Counted from the stretch's first letter, positions 16,279 to 26,153 are shown. The stretch is DNA of 53,223 nt from Scybalousia_A sp964639765 (GCA_964639765.1 CAZXEN010000013.1:1-53223), one strand, 5' to 3'. Made by a program: numbers and translations. Notes: a model not told the origin generated them from the letters alone.

Positions 16279-17808
16279 TTATTTATGAGATTCTTTCAAA
16301 AGATCCACTATGGTTTTAACAGGATTGAATGTTTCCAGAGGCACTTCAACAAAAATAGTAAGCCAATCACTCATTGCACCATTCCAAAGTCCTGGTCTTT
16401 CCTGAGCTTTTATTGTCTGTCCCGCAAAACTCTTTTCAGAAATGAAACCAGCTTGCTTATCCACAAAATTCTTCAGTCTATATTTTTTGCCGTCTGCTTT
16501 TGTTGTGGAAATAACCAAATCTACAGGATTGAAATGTGTTGCCTGCATAAATATTTTGCTTTGCTCCAAAGAATTCAAATCAACCTGTGCCTTCTCAACT
16601 ATTTGTAAAGAGACCTGTCCATCTTTTCCCACAAAGAAAGGTCCTCCTCCAGGTTCACCTTCATTCTTTACCATGCCGCAGACTCTTAAAGGACGGTCAA
16701 GGAATTTTTTTAGATAAAGTTTATATTGGAACAATGTGTTGAATTCTGTATAGTTTTTCACTTCGGAAATAAAAGCCTGCTTACGGATAATATTACATAT
16801 AGAAACAAGTTCCTGTTTTGACACCTCTTTTTTCTCCAGTTTCTTTTGCAAAGACAGGATCTTCTTCTTTGCCGTCAAAAGAACACCTGCCAGAAACTCC
16901 TTGTATTCGTATGTTTCCTTTCTATACTTGGAAGAAACATTGTCTATATTCTTTATAAATACAACATCAGAATTCAGTTTGTTCAGGTTTTCTATCAAAG
17001 CTCCGTGACCTGCAGGTCTGAATAAAAGTTTTCCTTCTTTGGTATGAAACGGTTTGTTGTCCATATCAACAGCAATAGTATCTGTTGAATGCTGTTGAAA
17101 AGAAAAACCTATATCGTATTTTATTTTATATTGTTTTTCATACAAAGGGACAAGTTTATCACGCAAAGCCTTAAATCCTTTGGCATGTTCTTTCAATATG
17201 GAAAATTCTATTTTTGCCTCACCGTTGGAATTGCAGTATTGTGCAGCTTCCATAAGATGTTCCTCAAAAGGAGTAATCGCATCTCCGTTGTTCTTATGGA
17301 AGATAATCCACGCTTTTGGATACTTGCCATAATCAAGACCCTTTTCTGTCAGAATGTATTCCACTATTGTTTTATAATCTTTTTTCTCCAAACATTTCTC
17401 AACAGAAAGTTTATCTGCTTTCATTTTTTCTTCCAACGCAGGATAGAAAGCAAAATCTTTTATATTTTCTATAAGTTTTTTTACCAAAGGGAAAGTATGA
17501 AAAGGAGTCCTTTTTTCATCTTTGTATTCATCTACAAAAGAATAAAGATCTTTCATCATTCTTGTTGCAGCACCAGAAGCAGGAACAAACTTCATTACTT
17601 TTATATTATTTTTCTCATTCTTGTAAAGAGAAACAAACCCTTTTATTTCTTTTTTTGAAAACGAATTGATACCATCACCAATTGTCGCGGCCTTTTTCAG
17701 GTGCATTGGTTTAAAACCATTAATAAAATTATCTACCTGTTCTTCTGCTTCTTTTATTGTCAAGCCTTGTGCTTTTATCTGCTCAACATCTTCTTTTGAA
17801 AAAATCAT
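16279..17808 (-). CDS. DUF4301 family protein
   Basis: A 509-residue cytoplasmic protein recognised by MIFSKEDVEQIKAQG at the start and KFVPASGAATRMMKDL (about 75-90), the hallmark of DUF4301, a family found mainly in Bacteroidota. Other conserved stretches are FRPAGHGALIENLN, CGMVKNEGEPGGGPFF, and PGLWNGAMSDWLTIFVEVP near the end. The Gly-rich PASGAATRM and the GHGALIENL segments look like nucleotide or phosphate binding loops, but no reaction is established to my knowledge. It heads the operon with purD. I start at ATG 17808; the upstream in-frame TTG lies beyond the -7 element. Confidence 0.85.
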   Translation of the reverse strand: MIFSKEDVEQIKAQGLTIKEAEEQVDNFINGFKPMHLKKAATIGDGINSFSKKEIKGFVSLYKNEKNNIKVMKFVPASGAATRMMKDLYSFVDEYKDEKRTPFHTFPLVKKLIENIKDFAFYPALEEKMKADKLSVEKCLEKKDYKTIVEYILTEKGLDYGKYPKAWIIFHKNNGDAITPFEEHLMEAAQYCNSNGEAKIEFSILKEHAKGFKALRDKLVPLYEKQYKIKYDIGFSFQQHSTDTIAVDMDNKPFHTKEGKLLFRPAGHGALIENLNKLNSDVVFIKNIDNVSSKYRKETYEYKEFLAGVLLTAKKKILSLQKKLEKKEVSKQELVSICNIIRKQAFISEVKNYTEFNTLFQYKLYLKKFLDRPLRVCGMVKNEGEPGGGPFFVGKDGQVSLQIVEKAQVDLNSLEQSKIFMQATHFNPVDLVISTTKADGKKYRLKNFVDKQAGFISEKSFAGQTIKAQERPGLWNGAMSDWLTIFVEVPLETFNPVKTIVDLLKESHK

Positions 17809-17832
17809 ACCTATAATTCTTTTTGTACATTG

Positions 17833-17840
17833 CAAAGATA
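17833..17840 (-). promoter_or_regulatory. -7 element of the DUF4301-purD-thyA operon
   Basis: TATCTTTG on the minus strand, about 24 bases before the ATG, is a perfect TAnnTTTG. The -33 position has no clear TTTG. Confidence 0.5.
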
Positions 17841-18032
17841 GTAATTTTTTTTTGTCTGCAGACAATAAACAGAAAAAATAAAAAAATATCCATTTCTTTT
17901 TACAGAAACAGAATATTTCCCAGATACTTTAACACTACCTAAAAAAAATACTTATTCCCTTTCTTTCCTATCTTTTAGCAGATGCAAAATCTTAAAACAA
18001 GTCTTTAATGAATCTTTTTGTTCATAGTTGTG

Positions 18033-19052
18033 TTATCCTATATTCTTCAATAGACGTTTAAGTGGAAGAAATATTTTGGAGGAAAACAGTCTCACAACTG
18101 TTGGAACCGTGATATTACATATAAGATATACCTTATTATATTTCCTTCTTTGCAACCATTTCCAAAGAAAAGAAAGACTACCTCCTTGTTTTATCATAAA
18201 ATCTAAAATTTCTTCTGCTTCGGGATGCGATCTTACTTGCTGCAGATAAGCAAGTTTTTGTTTCTTATCTTGTTTCTGGCAAAATACAGAGTAAAACCAA
18301 AGTTGATAGTTTGTTATAAACCAAGAAGCATTGCAATAGTTTGGATGATATTTTCTTAATTCTGCAACGATGGTGTCAAAATTCTTTATTTCTCTTTCAA
18401 AACTCTTTATAAATTTGCTCGGACGAAAATCATTCACATAATTATATGGAAATTCCTTTTCATTATAAACTACTCTAACAACAGCGCTAAGATAAGTCAT
18501 TGTAAATACCTTATCATCTCCATAAAATATTTCATTCCTATACTTCAATTGTAATCTGTCTATAACAGCTTTTGAAAAAAGTTTTCCCCATGTTGTGCCA
18601 TTTGCCTGCAATAAATCCAAAAGCTCTTGTGATTTATCTCCGCTTCTGTAAATATTTCGTTGAGGTTTCAGGTCTTTTGTAGAAAAACCTTCTTTCTCTC
18701 CTGTAATGTATAATGTATCTTGACGAAGAGTTTCTTTGTCCAAAAAAGACTGAACATAATTGTCATCTACCCAGTCATCACAGTCACAGAAAGTAATCCA
18801 TTCGCCGTTGCAATTATCCAATCCGAGATTTCTTGCTGAAGACGCTCCTTGATTTTCCTGATACAAGGCTTTTATTCTTTTATCTTTTGCCATATACCTT
18901 CCTATAATATTGCCGCTGTTATCCTTGCTACCGTCATTCACAAGAATTATTTCAATATCAGTATATGTTTGACAAAGAAGACTCTTCAAACAACGTTCAA
19001 AAGTCTCTTCGCCATTATATATCGGAACTATTATTGAAATCAAATCCCTCAT
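18033..19052 (-). CDS. Family 2 glycosyltransferase
   Basis: A 339-residue GT-A enzyme. The start is ISIIVPIYNGEETFERCL (5-22), with VNDGSKDNS for nucleotide binding (38-46), NQGASSARNLGL, and the metal-binding DCDDW (90-94). It adds a sugar from a nucleotide donor to a polysaccharide or LPS. The acceptor cannot be told. The C-terminal part is basic with one weak hydrophobic stretch near the end. It starts 3 bases after the peptidase gene and is probably cotranscribed with it, an odd pairing of functions. Confidence 0.88.
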   Translation of the reverse strand: MRDLISIIVPIYNGEETFERCLKSLLCQTYTDIEIILVNDGSKDNSGNIIGRYMAKDKRIKALYQENQGASSARNLGLDNCNGEWITFCDCDDWVDDNYVQSFLDKETLRQDTLYITGEKEGFSTKDLKPQRNIYRSGDKSQELLDLLQANGTTWGKLFSKAVIDRLQLKYRNEIFYGDDKVFTMTYLSAVVRVVYNEKEFPYNYVNDFRPSKFIKSFEREIKNFDTIVAELRKYHPNYCNASWFITNYQLWFYSVFCQKQDKKQKLAYLQQVRSHPEAEEILDFMIKQGGSLSFLWKWLQRRKYNKVYLICNITVPTVVRLFSSKIFLPLKRLLKNIG

Positions 19053-19055
19053 ATC

Positions 19056-21080
19056 TTATTTCAGATAGTCTTCGTAATAGTGGAAAATCTTTTTATACAG
19101 TTCCACTCTGTCTTTTCCTCTTACATTGTGTTCGTGAGAAGTGTACATAAAGTAATCCACAGGTTTTTTCTTCTCAACACACTGTCTGATAAACTCCAAT
19201 GAATGCTGAGGAACTACGGTATTATCCAAATAACCTTGCATAACCAGTATATGCTGACTGTCTTTTATATTATCAATAATATTTAATACGCTACTTGATT
19301 CATATCCTTTTTCATTGTTTTGAGGAGTTCCCATATATCTTTCTCCATACATCACCTCATACCATTTCCAATCTATCACAGGACCTCCTGCTGTTGCAAC
19401 TTTAACAACGTCAGGATTGTTCAATGCCAAAGACAAAGTCATAAAACCTCCGTATGACCAGCCGTCTATTCCTATTTTTTCGCTATCAACAAAAGGAAGA
19501 GATTTCAAATAATTTATTCCTCTCATTTGATCCTGCATTTCCACTTTACCACACTGATGCCATATAGCACTTTCAAATTCATATCCACGGTTTGCAGAAC
19601 CTCTTCCGTCCAAAGTCCATACTATATAATCTTGTGTTGCAAGGAAAGGAAGAAAATAACCTGCACCTGCTGTATAAGAATCAGTTATCAGCTGTGCATG
19701 AGGCCCATTGTAAACATAGACAATAACAGGATATTTTTTGTGAGGATTGAAGTCTTTGGGACGAATCATACGAGTATAAAGAACAGTTCCGTCTTCTGCA
19801 TGAAGAGTATCCAAAATAATAACAGGATTATTACTTAACTGCTCCATAGGATTTTCGCAACGTTCCAACTCTTTTATTATCTCGCCTTTTTCATTTCTAA
19901 GCACAACTCTATAAGCCTCATCTGTAGATGTGTAAGTATCTATGAACATTGTTCCCTTTTCATTGAAAGAAACATAATGTGTCCCATGTTCTCTTGTTAT
20001 GCGGGTAATCTTTCCATTTTTCAGGTTAAGAGAATAGAAATTACTTTCCAAAGGGGAATCCTTCGTTGCATAGAAATAGAGGATATTGCCCTTGTCGTTG
20101 AATCCAGCTATCTCATTAACCATCCAGTCGCCCTTGGTAAGCTGTTTCAGTTCTTTGCCAAGTGTATCATAAAGATAAATATGTTGCCAACCGTCTTTCT
20201 CCGAAAAGAATATAAACTTGGAAGCGTCTTTTGGCAAAAAAACAATAGGATGTTCTGGCTCCACATACTTGTCTGCTGTCTCTTCCAGCAGGATACGTTT
20301 CTTCAGACCTGTGTTTGCATCATATGCCTCCAACCACATATGGTTCTGAAGTCGGTTCAGTTTCTGGATATACACAGTATTACCATCCAATGAGAAAGCT
20401 ATATTGGTAAGATACATCTCTCTTCCCTCCACAGAGTTGTTTTGGCGTGTTTTCAGTATGACTGTCTTGTCTGTATCAAAGTTATAGACATAAACAAGTA
20501 CCTCATGTGATTTCATTCCTGCCATTGGATACTTTATTATCTGTGCCTTGGCTTCTCTTTCCTGAGTATTTACCAAAGGATAGTCTCCAACCATACTCTG
20601 ATCCATACGATAAAAAGCAAGATGTTTTCCATCATTGGCAAAGAACAGGCCTTTTTCTATTCCAAATTCATTTCTATGAACACTCTGTCCATAAATTATG
20701 TTCAAAGAATCTCCGTCTGTGGTGATATGTCTTTCCACTCCTGTTGCAGAATTCTTTATCCAAACCTGATTATCTCTGACAAAAGCTTCATTTTTTGATT
20801 TTGCATTTACTTCAAGGAAATTCTTGTCCTTGCGATCTTCGTCACTTGCCTTTAAATCTTCATTTACTGTCCTGTCTTCGCCTTTTTTGTTCACAATATG
20901 TTTGTTCCACTCCCTGTCATAGTAGGAATATTCGTCGTTGTTTTCAAATCTAAAACTGTATTTTGTGGCTTTTGCTCTGTAAGTGCCGTCCATCAGATGT
21001 TCAATATCCATTTTGTTCTGAGCATTAAGCCCGAAAACAAATGATAAAACAACTGTCAGTACAAAAAATCTTTTATTCAT
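19056..21080 (-). CDS. Exported S9 prolyl oligopeptidase-family peptidase (DPP-IV-like)
   Basis: A 674-residue protein with a signal peptide (MNKRFFVLTVVLSFVFGLNAQ). A beta-propeller spans about 80-420, and the alpha/beta hydrolase domain carries the triad Ser542 (DGWSYGGFM), Asp619 (GYLDNTV) and a His in YTSHEHNVRG (649 or 651). Periplasmic DPP-IV enzymes of Bacteroidota remove Xaa-Pro dipeptides from peptides being scavenged. It is slightly shorter than the usual 710-740. No clear promoter consensus is visible in the 150 bases upstream. Confidence 0.9.
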   Translation of the reverse strand: MNKRFFVLTVVLSFVFGLNAQNKMDIEHLMDGTYRAKATKYSFRFENNDEYSYYDREWNKHIVNKKGEDRTVNEDLKASDEDRKDKNFLEVNAKSKNEAFVRDNQVWIKNSATGVERHITTDGDSLNIIYGQSVHRNEFGIEKGLFFANDGKHLAFYRMDQSMVGDYPLVNTQEREAKAQIIKYPMAGMKSHEVLVYVYNFDTDKTVILKTRQNNSVEGREMYLTNIAFSLDGNTVYIQKLNRLQNHMWLEAYDANTGLKKRILLEETADKYVEPEHPIVFLPKDASKFIFFSEKDGWQHIYLYDTLGKELKQLTKGDWMVNEIAGFNDKGNILYFYATKDSPLESNFYSLNLKNGKITRITREHGTHYVSFNEKGTMFIDTYTSTDEAYRVVLRNEKGEIIKELERCENPMEQLSNNPVIILDTLHAEDGTVLYTRMIRPKDFNPHKKYPVIVYVYNGPHAQLITDSYTAGAGYFLPFLATQDYIVWTLDGRGSANRGYEFESAIWHQCGKVEMQDQMRGINYLKSLPFVDSEKIGIDGWSYGGFMTLSLALNNPDVVKVATAGGPVIDWKWYEVMYGERYMGTPQNNEKGYESSSVLNIIDNIKDSQHILVMQGYLDNTVVPQHSLEFIRQCVEKKKPVDYFMYTSHEHNVRGKDRVELYKKIFHYYEDYLK

Positions 21081-21232
21081 TTCTATTAATTATTTTATTG
21101 TCTTTTTATTTATTTACCTAACTGATACTGTCTCTATGTGTCTTTAGAATAGGCAGAAAACAAGAAAACAAGACTCATTATGCAGACAGCAACAAACAGT
21201 GTCCTGTGTTTTCATTATATACTATTTTATCA

Positions 21233-21955
21233 TTAATATTTTTTCCAATTTCTGAACTTTAAAGAGAAGATACCAAAGAAAGCTTCTTTGAATATCTTCA
21301 TACTCATCTTGCTTTGTCCAAGTACTCTGTCCGTGAATATAATAGGAACCTCTTTTATTTTATATCCCAGCTTCCATGCCGTATATTTCATCTCTATCTG
21401 GAAAGCATAGCCGACAAACTGCACCTTATCAAAGTTTATCCTCTCCAAAAGTTTGCGTGTATAGCAAACAAAGCCCGCTGTTGCATCACAGACTTTCATT
21501 CCGAGCATTTTTCTTACATATACCGAAGCATAATAAGACATCATCACTCTTCCTATCGGCCAGTTCACAACAGAAATCTTTCCATCTAAATAACGGGAAC
21601 CAATAGACATATCTGCACCTTCTCTACATGCGTTATACAAATCTATCAACGACTTAGGAGGATGAGAAAAGTCTGCATCCATTTCAAAAATATAGCCGTA
21701 ATCTCTTTCCAAAGTCCATTTGAAACCATGGATGTAAGCCGTACCAAGACCAAGTTTGCCTTTTCTTTCTTCCAAAAACAACCTGTCAGGAAACTCTTCC
21801 ATAAGCCTTTTCACAATTGCTGCCGTGTCATCGGGAGAATTATCGTCAATAACAAGAATATCAAACTCTTTTTCCAAACCAAACACATAGCGGATTATGT
21901 TTTCTATGTTTTCCTGTTCCTTGTATGTAGGTATAATTACCAAACAATCTGTCAT
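21233..21955 (-). CDS. Polyprenol monophosphomannose synthase-like glycosyltransferase
   Basis: A 240-residue GT2 enzyme: LVIIPTYKEQENIENII (5-21), DDNSPDDTA, GLGTAYIHGFKWTL, and MDADFSHPP with the metal-binding Asp residues. This is the dolichol-phosphate mannose synthase subgroup without C-terminal membrane helices; it moves a hexose from GDP or UDP to polyprenyl phosphate at the inner membrane face. It follows the thioredoxin-fold gene by 18 bases and probably shares its promoter. Confidence 0.9.
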   Translation of the reverse strand: MTDCLVIIPTYKEQENIENIIRYVFGLEKEFDILVIDDNSPDDTAAIVKRLMEEFPDRLFLEERKGKLGLGTAYIHGFKWTLERDYGYIFEMDADFSHPPKSLIDLYNACREGADMSIGSRYLDGKISVVNWPIGRVMMSYYASVYVRKMLGMKVCDATAGFVCYTRKLLERINFDKVQFVGYAFQIEMKYTAWKLGYKIKEVPIIFTDRVLGQSKMSMKIFKEAFFGIFSLKFRNWKKY

Positions 21956-21973
21956 AATTAAGTATGTTTTTGA

Positions 21974-23377
21974 TTATTTATCATTTTTATATTTCATAAG
22001 CACTCCTGAAGATGGAAAGTCTATAGGATTTTCCTTTATCTCCCCTTTTTCATCCAACAGGACAAAGCTTGGGAACATTCTCAGATGAAATGCCTTGGTC
22101 ATATCATAGTTATTGCTGAAATAAACGAAGTTCCAGCGATATTTGTTGCCTACTTTGTTGTTGCGTATAAAGTTATACATCTTCTCAAAACTGTTATCCA
22201 GACAAATAGTCAAAACATTAAGGTTGGTCTTTATGCTGTCGTAACAAAAATGTATACTTTCCAACTCTTTCAGGCAGGCTACATCATCCAAACGCACGAA
22301 TGCAACCAATGTAGGCTTGTCATTGAAGAAAGATTTCAACTCTACTTCTTCCTGCTCCAAGTTTTTCACCTTATAATCTCCGACATTTGTATTTTTTGCG
22401 TTGATTGTGGACAAGTATTCTATAAGATTACCAGCAATAACCGAGTGTCTCTCAAATTTAGTGCTTACTTTGAATTTCTCCAAAATGTTTATTATAAGAT
22501 TTTTATCAAAGATTCCGTCCAAATAGGCATCTTTCATCCCCTGCAAGAAAACCATTTCCCTGAAAACTTCATTGACAAGTATCTTGTCTCTTCCCAATGC
22601 GTCATTAAAAGCAGCATAGTTTCCTCCCAAAAGCCAAGATTCCATGTCTTTACGGGAAATATATTTATAACCTAAAGAGAAATAGCGCTCAAAAACAGTC
22701 TGAAAACAATCCATATAGCCGATATTGTCATAAAGAACAGGAGAATTTGCGAACATCTGTTCCTTTGTTGCAAGGCGGGATTTAAGATAAAAAGAATACA
22801 TCACGCTTTCAAACTCATACTCTATGTATTTCTCCATATATTCATTGCCTTTGTACTTGACAAGCAAAGAATCCTTCAAGGAAAGCAGACCTGCCTTTAC
22901 TGAAGAGTCCTTTACTGAAAGCATACGCCTGTTTTCATAAACATATTCCCCCAAGATGTTATCCACATCGTTGATTGGAGTGTTTAGACCGTCATATCTT
23001 TCCATCTCCAGTCTTGCCGGCAGACGCATTCCATAAAGAAAAGCCATATTGGAATCTTCTTGTGAGAAATTGAAGTCTGATATTTTCAAAGTATATTTTA
23101 CTCCCGGTTTTGCTATAAAAGAATATTTCATCAAATCCACTTGAATCATAACTTCCTTTTCACCATCAATCAGAAAAGAAAGGGCAAAACTTGTATCATA
23201 GTTCTGCAGTGTTGTGGATGCACGCAAATTTACCAATCCGGAAAGTCTGTCTTCCACGCAATAAACGTCTATCTTCTTGCCTGCAATATCTTTTCCGCTT
23301 CCGCTGACAAAGACATTCTGTGAAAAAGCCAGCGCAGACAACGCAAATATTATATATAACTGTACAACTCTTTTCAT
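21974..23377 (-). CDS. Exported protein with a degenerate TlpA-like thioredoxin domain
   Basis: A 467-residue protein with a signal peptide (MKRVVQLYIIFALSALAFSQ). The N-terminal 120 residues are beta-rich, and a helical middle follows. The C-terminal 150 residues have a thioredoxin fold: KPTLVAFVRLDDVACLKELESI, then FVYFSNNYDMTKAFHLRMFPSFVLLDEKGEI with the cis-Pro segment FPSFVL. This is the layout of Bacteroidota AhpC/TSA-TlpA proteins with a DUF4369-like N-terminus. The CxxC is absent; only one Cys (VACLKE) remains, so a redox role is doubtful. Confidence 0.75.
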   Translation of the reverse strand: MKRVVQLYIIFALSALAFSQNVFVSGSGKDIAGKKIDVYCVEDRLSGLVNLRASTTLQNYDTSFALSFLIDGEKEVMIQVDLMKYSFIAKPGVKYTLKISDFNFSQEDSNMAFLYGMRLPARLEMERYDGLNTPINDVDNILGEYVYENRRMLSVKDSSVKAGLLSLKDSLLVKYKGNEYMEKYIEYEFESVMYSFYLKSRLATKEQMFANSPVLYDNIGYMDCFQTVFERYFSLGYKYISRKDMESWLLGGNYAAFNDALGRDKILVNEVFREMVFLQGMKDAYLDGIFDKNLIINILEKFKVSTKFERHSVIAGNLIEYLSTINAKNTNVGDYKVKNLEQEEVELKSFFNDKPTLVAFVRLDDVACLKELESIHFCYDSIKTNLNVLTICLDNSFEKMYNFIRNNKVGNKYRWNFVYFSNNYDMTKAFHLRMFPSFVLLDEKGEIKENPIDFPSSGVLMKYKNDK

Positions 23378-23381
23378 TCCA

Positions 23382-23411
23382 CAAAATTACAATATATTTC
23401 TTTAACTGCAA
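23382..23411 (-). promoter_or_regulatory. Promoter for the thioredoxin-fold gene
   Basis: Minus-strand TTG (23411-23409), 19 bases, TAATTTTG (23389-23382). The -7 lies only a few bases before the ATG at 23377, so the leader would be very short or absent. Confidence 0.6.
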
Positions 23412-23441
23412 TAAAAATTCTCTTTTTTATTTTTCAATCCT

Positions 23442-23455
23442 GTTTTCGCGAAAAC
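23442..23455. repeat. 14-bp palindrome in a 320-base gene-free stretch
   Basis: GTTTTCGCGAAAAC is a perfect palindrome in the intergenic region 23378-23698, between two divergent genes. Apart from the two promoters and this site I see nothing in that stretch. It could be an operator; no repeat of it is seen elsewhere in the window. Confidence 0.4.
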
Positions 23456-23617
23456 CTGCTCTTTCTCCTGCCACTTGAGGTTTAAATTTTGCCAATCTCC
23501 GTTTCTGCGACAAGATAGCGGGTATTTTTACCAAAAAAAGCCCTGCAGTGGCAATGAAATATCCTGTTTTGGCTTAAAAAAACACTGACACAACGCAAAA
23601 AAAACAGTTTTTCAAAG

Positions 23618-23648
23618 TTTGTCTCCAAATAAATGCAATTATTTTAGC
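23618..23648 (+). promoter_or_regulatory. Possible promoter for the DUF2027-Smr gene
   Basis: TTTG (23618-23621), 18 bases, TATTTTAG (23640-23647 region). One mismatch in the -7. It lies about 50 bases before the ATG. Confidence 0.35.
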
Positions 23649-23698
23649 TTTTTTGAGTTATTATATCTGATTGAAAAAAACAAAAAAAGCACAGACTC

Positions 23699-24796
23699 AT
23701 GAGCGAATTCAAGATTGGAGACAGAGTAAAGTTCCTTAACCGTACAGGAGGCGGAATAATAACAAAGATAATCTCACCTTTGGTTGTACATGTTGAAGAA
23801 GACGGCTTCGATGTCCCTACGCTTACCAAGGAAATCATCTTGGACCACGTTGAAGACAAAGCCGGCAAGATGTTTACCTCGGAGTACAAGGAACAATTCT
23901 CAGACAACAGAGAAGAAACTCCACAAAACGATAATAACCAACAAAACAATATAGAAAAAGTATTTCTTTCCCGCAAAGGACAACAAATGGACAAAGGTGT
24001 CTATCTTGCTTTTGTACCCAAGGACCAAGTCTGGATTCTTACACAAGGCTTTGATGTCTATCTTATCAACAATACCGACTACTACACCCTTTATTCTGTT
24101 GTATTAAGACAAGAAGACGGATCTTTCAAAGGAGAAGATTTCGGATCTTTGGCAAGTAAGGAGAGAGTGCATCTTGAAGAACTGAAACCGGCTCAAGCAG
24201 AAAAATGGTCTAATGGAGTTCTGCAGCTGCTGTTTCACAAAGACAACGACGACAAAGTTTTTTCTCCCATATCATATCAGCTAAAAATCCGCACAGGAAA
24301 GTTCTATAAAGAAGGCTGTTTTGAATATAATGACCTTATAGGAGAAAAAGCCATGGTCATTCCTGTAAGTATTGTGAAGGACAACCAGATATTTATGGAA
24401 AAAGATCAGGAAAAGAAACTTCTGGAGCAGATAAAAATAGAAAAACAGGACGTAAAGCCCATAGAACACAAAGTAGTTTCTTTCTTTGACAAATACATGA
24501 TAAGCAGAAAAGAAGCCGAAGTGGATTTACACATAGAGGAATTAACAGAAGATGACAGTAAAATGCAGCCTTTTGAGAAGTTGAATACCCAAATGGAGCA
24601 TTTCAGAAAATGTCTCGATGAGGCAATAAAGAGAAATCTGGACAAAATAGTGTTTATCCATGGCGTGGGACAAGGTGTGCTGAAAAAGAATATAGAAGAC
24701 GAACTCAACAAATATTCTTTCTTGCATTACTTCCCTGCATCTATGCAAAAATATGGCATAGGTGCAACAGAAGTTATGATAGGACGAAGACCTTAA
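23699..24796 (+). CDS. DUF2027 and Smr domain protein
   Basis: A 365-residue cytoplasmic protein. The N-terminus (MSEFKIGDRVKFLNRTGGG) is an SH3/KOW-like barrel. The DUF2027 region spans about 90-240, and the C-terminus is an Smr domain (about 272-363) with DLHIEEL, KIVFIHGVGQGVLK and the closing YGIGATEVMIGR. Smr domains are nucleases or nucleic-acid-binding modules, as in MutS2. The DUF2027-Smr fusion is usual in Bacteroidota, and its exact role is unknown. The stop overlaps that of mpl by three bases on the opposite strand. Confidence 0.88.
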   Translation: MSEFKIGDRVKFLNRTGGGIITKIISPLVVHVEEDGFDVPTLTKEIILDHVEDKAGKMFTSEYKEQFSDNREETPQNDNNQQNNIEKVFLSRKGQQMDKGVYLAFVPKDQVWILTQGFDVYLINNTDYYTLYSVVLRQEDGSFKGEDFGSLASKERVHLEELKPAQAEKWSNGVLQLLFHKDNDDKVFSPISYQLKIRTGKFYKEGCFEYNDLIGEKAMVIPVSIVKDNQIFMEKDQEKKLLEQIKIEKQDVKPIEHKVVSFFDKYMISRKEAEVDLHIEELTEDDSKMQPFEKLNTQMEHFRKCLDEAIKRNLDKIVFIHGVGQGVLKKNIEDELNKYSFLHYFPASMQKYGIGATEVMIGRRP

Positions 24797-26136
24797 AAGA
24801 TATTGTTCAGATCTATTCCGTCAAAATTGCCGGAAGACATCATCAAAACACAAACATCTTTCATCTCTATCTTCCTTAAGTCTGCCAACATGCTGTCTGT
24901 GTCTGTATAGACTTTCAGGTCTTTTTTGCCAAAGGCGGTATATACATCTTCTTTCTTCAAATCTGGCAAACGTTTCAGCTCTATTGCATGCTTGTTGTAA
25001 TAGACCATGGAAATATCTGCCTTGTTCATTGTATCTTTGTACTGTTGCAGAAACTCAGAAGTAAGAGAAGAGAATGTATGCAGCTCCATACAAGCTACAA
25101 GTTTTCGTTTCGGAAACCAATCTTTCACTGCCTCTATTGTTGCTTTCAGTTTTGAGGGAGAATGTGCAAAATCCTTAAATACACTTACGCTGTCTGTTTT
25201 CTTTATAAGTTCAAGTCGCTTGCTTGCCCCCTTGAATGACTGCATAGACAAAAGGAAATCTTCGTTGCTTATGCCTACTTTTTCTGTTGCAAGCATAGCT
25301 GCATACATATTCATCAGGTTATGTTTTCCAAAAACCTGAATCTGATATTCCTTGCCCTTGTATATAATATAGGTATCGCTGTTTTTTATCTTGTAATCAA
25401 AAGCGGTGTAAGGCAGTTTCTCTATGTCTTTGCGGCTTTGCTCGGCTATCTGTCTTACATTTTCGTCTTCTGAACAATAAATCAAAGTGCCGTTGTTTTC
25501 TATCTTGGTGGTAAAGATTTTGAACTGCTCTTTGTATATCTCAAAAGTAGGAAATACGTTTATATGGTCCCAAGCTATGCCTGTGATTATCGCAACATCA
25601 GGCTTGTAAAGATGAAATTTGGGCCGTTTGTCAAGGGTTGAAGTCAAATACTCGTCGCCTTCCAAAACCATATACTGTGCTGTTTCGGTCATCTTCACCA
25701 TTACTTCAAAGCCTTCCAACAAGGCTCCCACCATGTAATCAGTTTCCACGTTGTTGTGTTGCATTGCATGAAGAATCATAGCCGTTGTGGTGGTCTTTCC
25801 GTGAGAACCGCCTATGACTATTCGCTTTTTATCCTTGGACATTTCGTATAAAAACTCAGGATAGGAGTATATTTTCAAACCAAGTTGTCTTGCTTTTTTC
25901 AATTCCGGATTATCTTCCTTTGCATGCATACCAAGAATTACTGCATCTAAATCCTCGGTTATCTTTTCTTCTTTCCAACCTATATAATCGGGAAGAATAT
26001 TGTATTTTTCAAGTCTTTCTTTTGCAGGAGAAAAGATCTCATCATCACTTCCGCTGACTTCATAGCCTTTTAGTTTCAAGGCTATTGCCAAATTGTGCAT
26101 TGCACTTCCACCTATTGCTATAAAATGTACTTTCAT
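24793..26136 (-). CDS. mpl: UDP-N-acetylmuramate:L-Ala-gamma-D-Glu-meso-DAP ligase (Mpl)
   Basis: A 447-residue Mur ligase. The N-terminal Rossmann motif is HFIAIGGSAMHNLAIALK. The ATP loop is GSHGKTTTT (110-118), and GDEYLTS and HIN-VF segments follow. The GGSAMHNLA start and the DNPEL stretch separate Mpl from MurC. It attaches recovered tripeptide to UDP-MurNAc during cell-wall recycling. The C-terminal domain (about 310-447) is complete. Confusion with a second MurC is possible but less likely. Confidence 0.88.
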   Translation of the reverse strand: MKVHFIAIGGSAMHNLAIALKLKGYEVSGSDDEIFSPAKERLEKYNILPDYIGWKEEKITEDLDAVILGMHAKEDNPELKKARQLGLKIYSYPEFLYEMSKDKKRIVIGGSHGKTTTTAMILHAMQHNNVETDYMVGALLEGFEVMVKMTETAQYMVLEGDEYLTSTLDKRPKFHLYKPDVAIITGIAWDHINVFPTFEIYKEQFKIFTTKIENNGTLIYCSEDENVRQIAEQSRKDIEKLPYTAFDYKIKNSDTYIIYKGKEYQIQVFGKHNLMNMYAAMLATEKVGISNEDFLLSMQSFKGASKRLELIKKTDSVSVFKDFAHSPSKLKATIEAVKDWFPKRKLVACMELHTFSSLTSEFLQQYKDTMNKADISMVYYNKHAIELKRLPDLKKEDVYTAFGKKDLKVYTDTDSMLADLRKIEMKDVCVLMMSSGNFDGIDLNNIF

Positions 26137-26153
26137 GTTGTCAAAGATTTCTG

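Noticed and set aside
17809..17865. Longer DUF4301 start at TTG 17865
   Set aside because: It would begin upstream of the -7 element at 17833-17840; MIFSKEDVEQI at 17808 is the family start.
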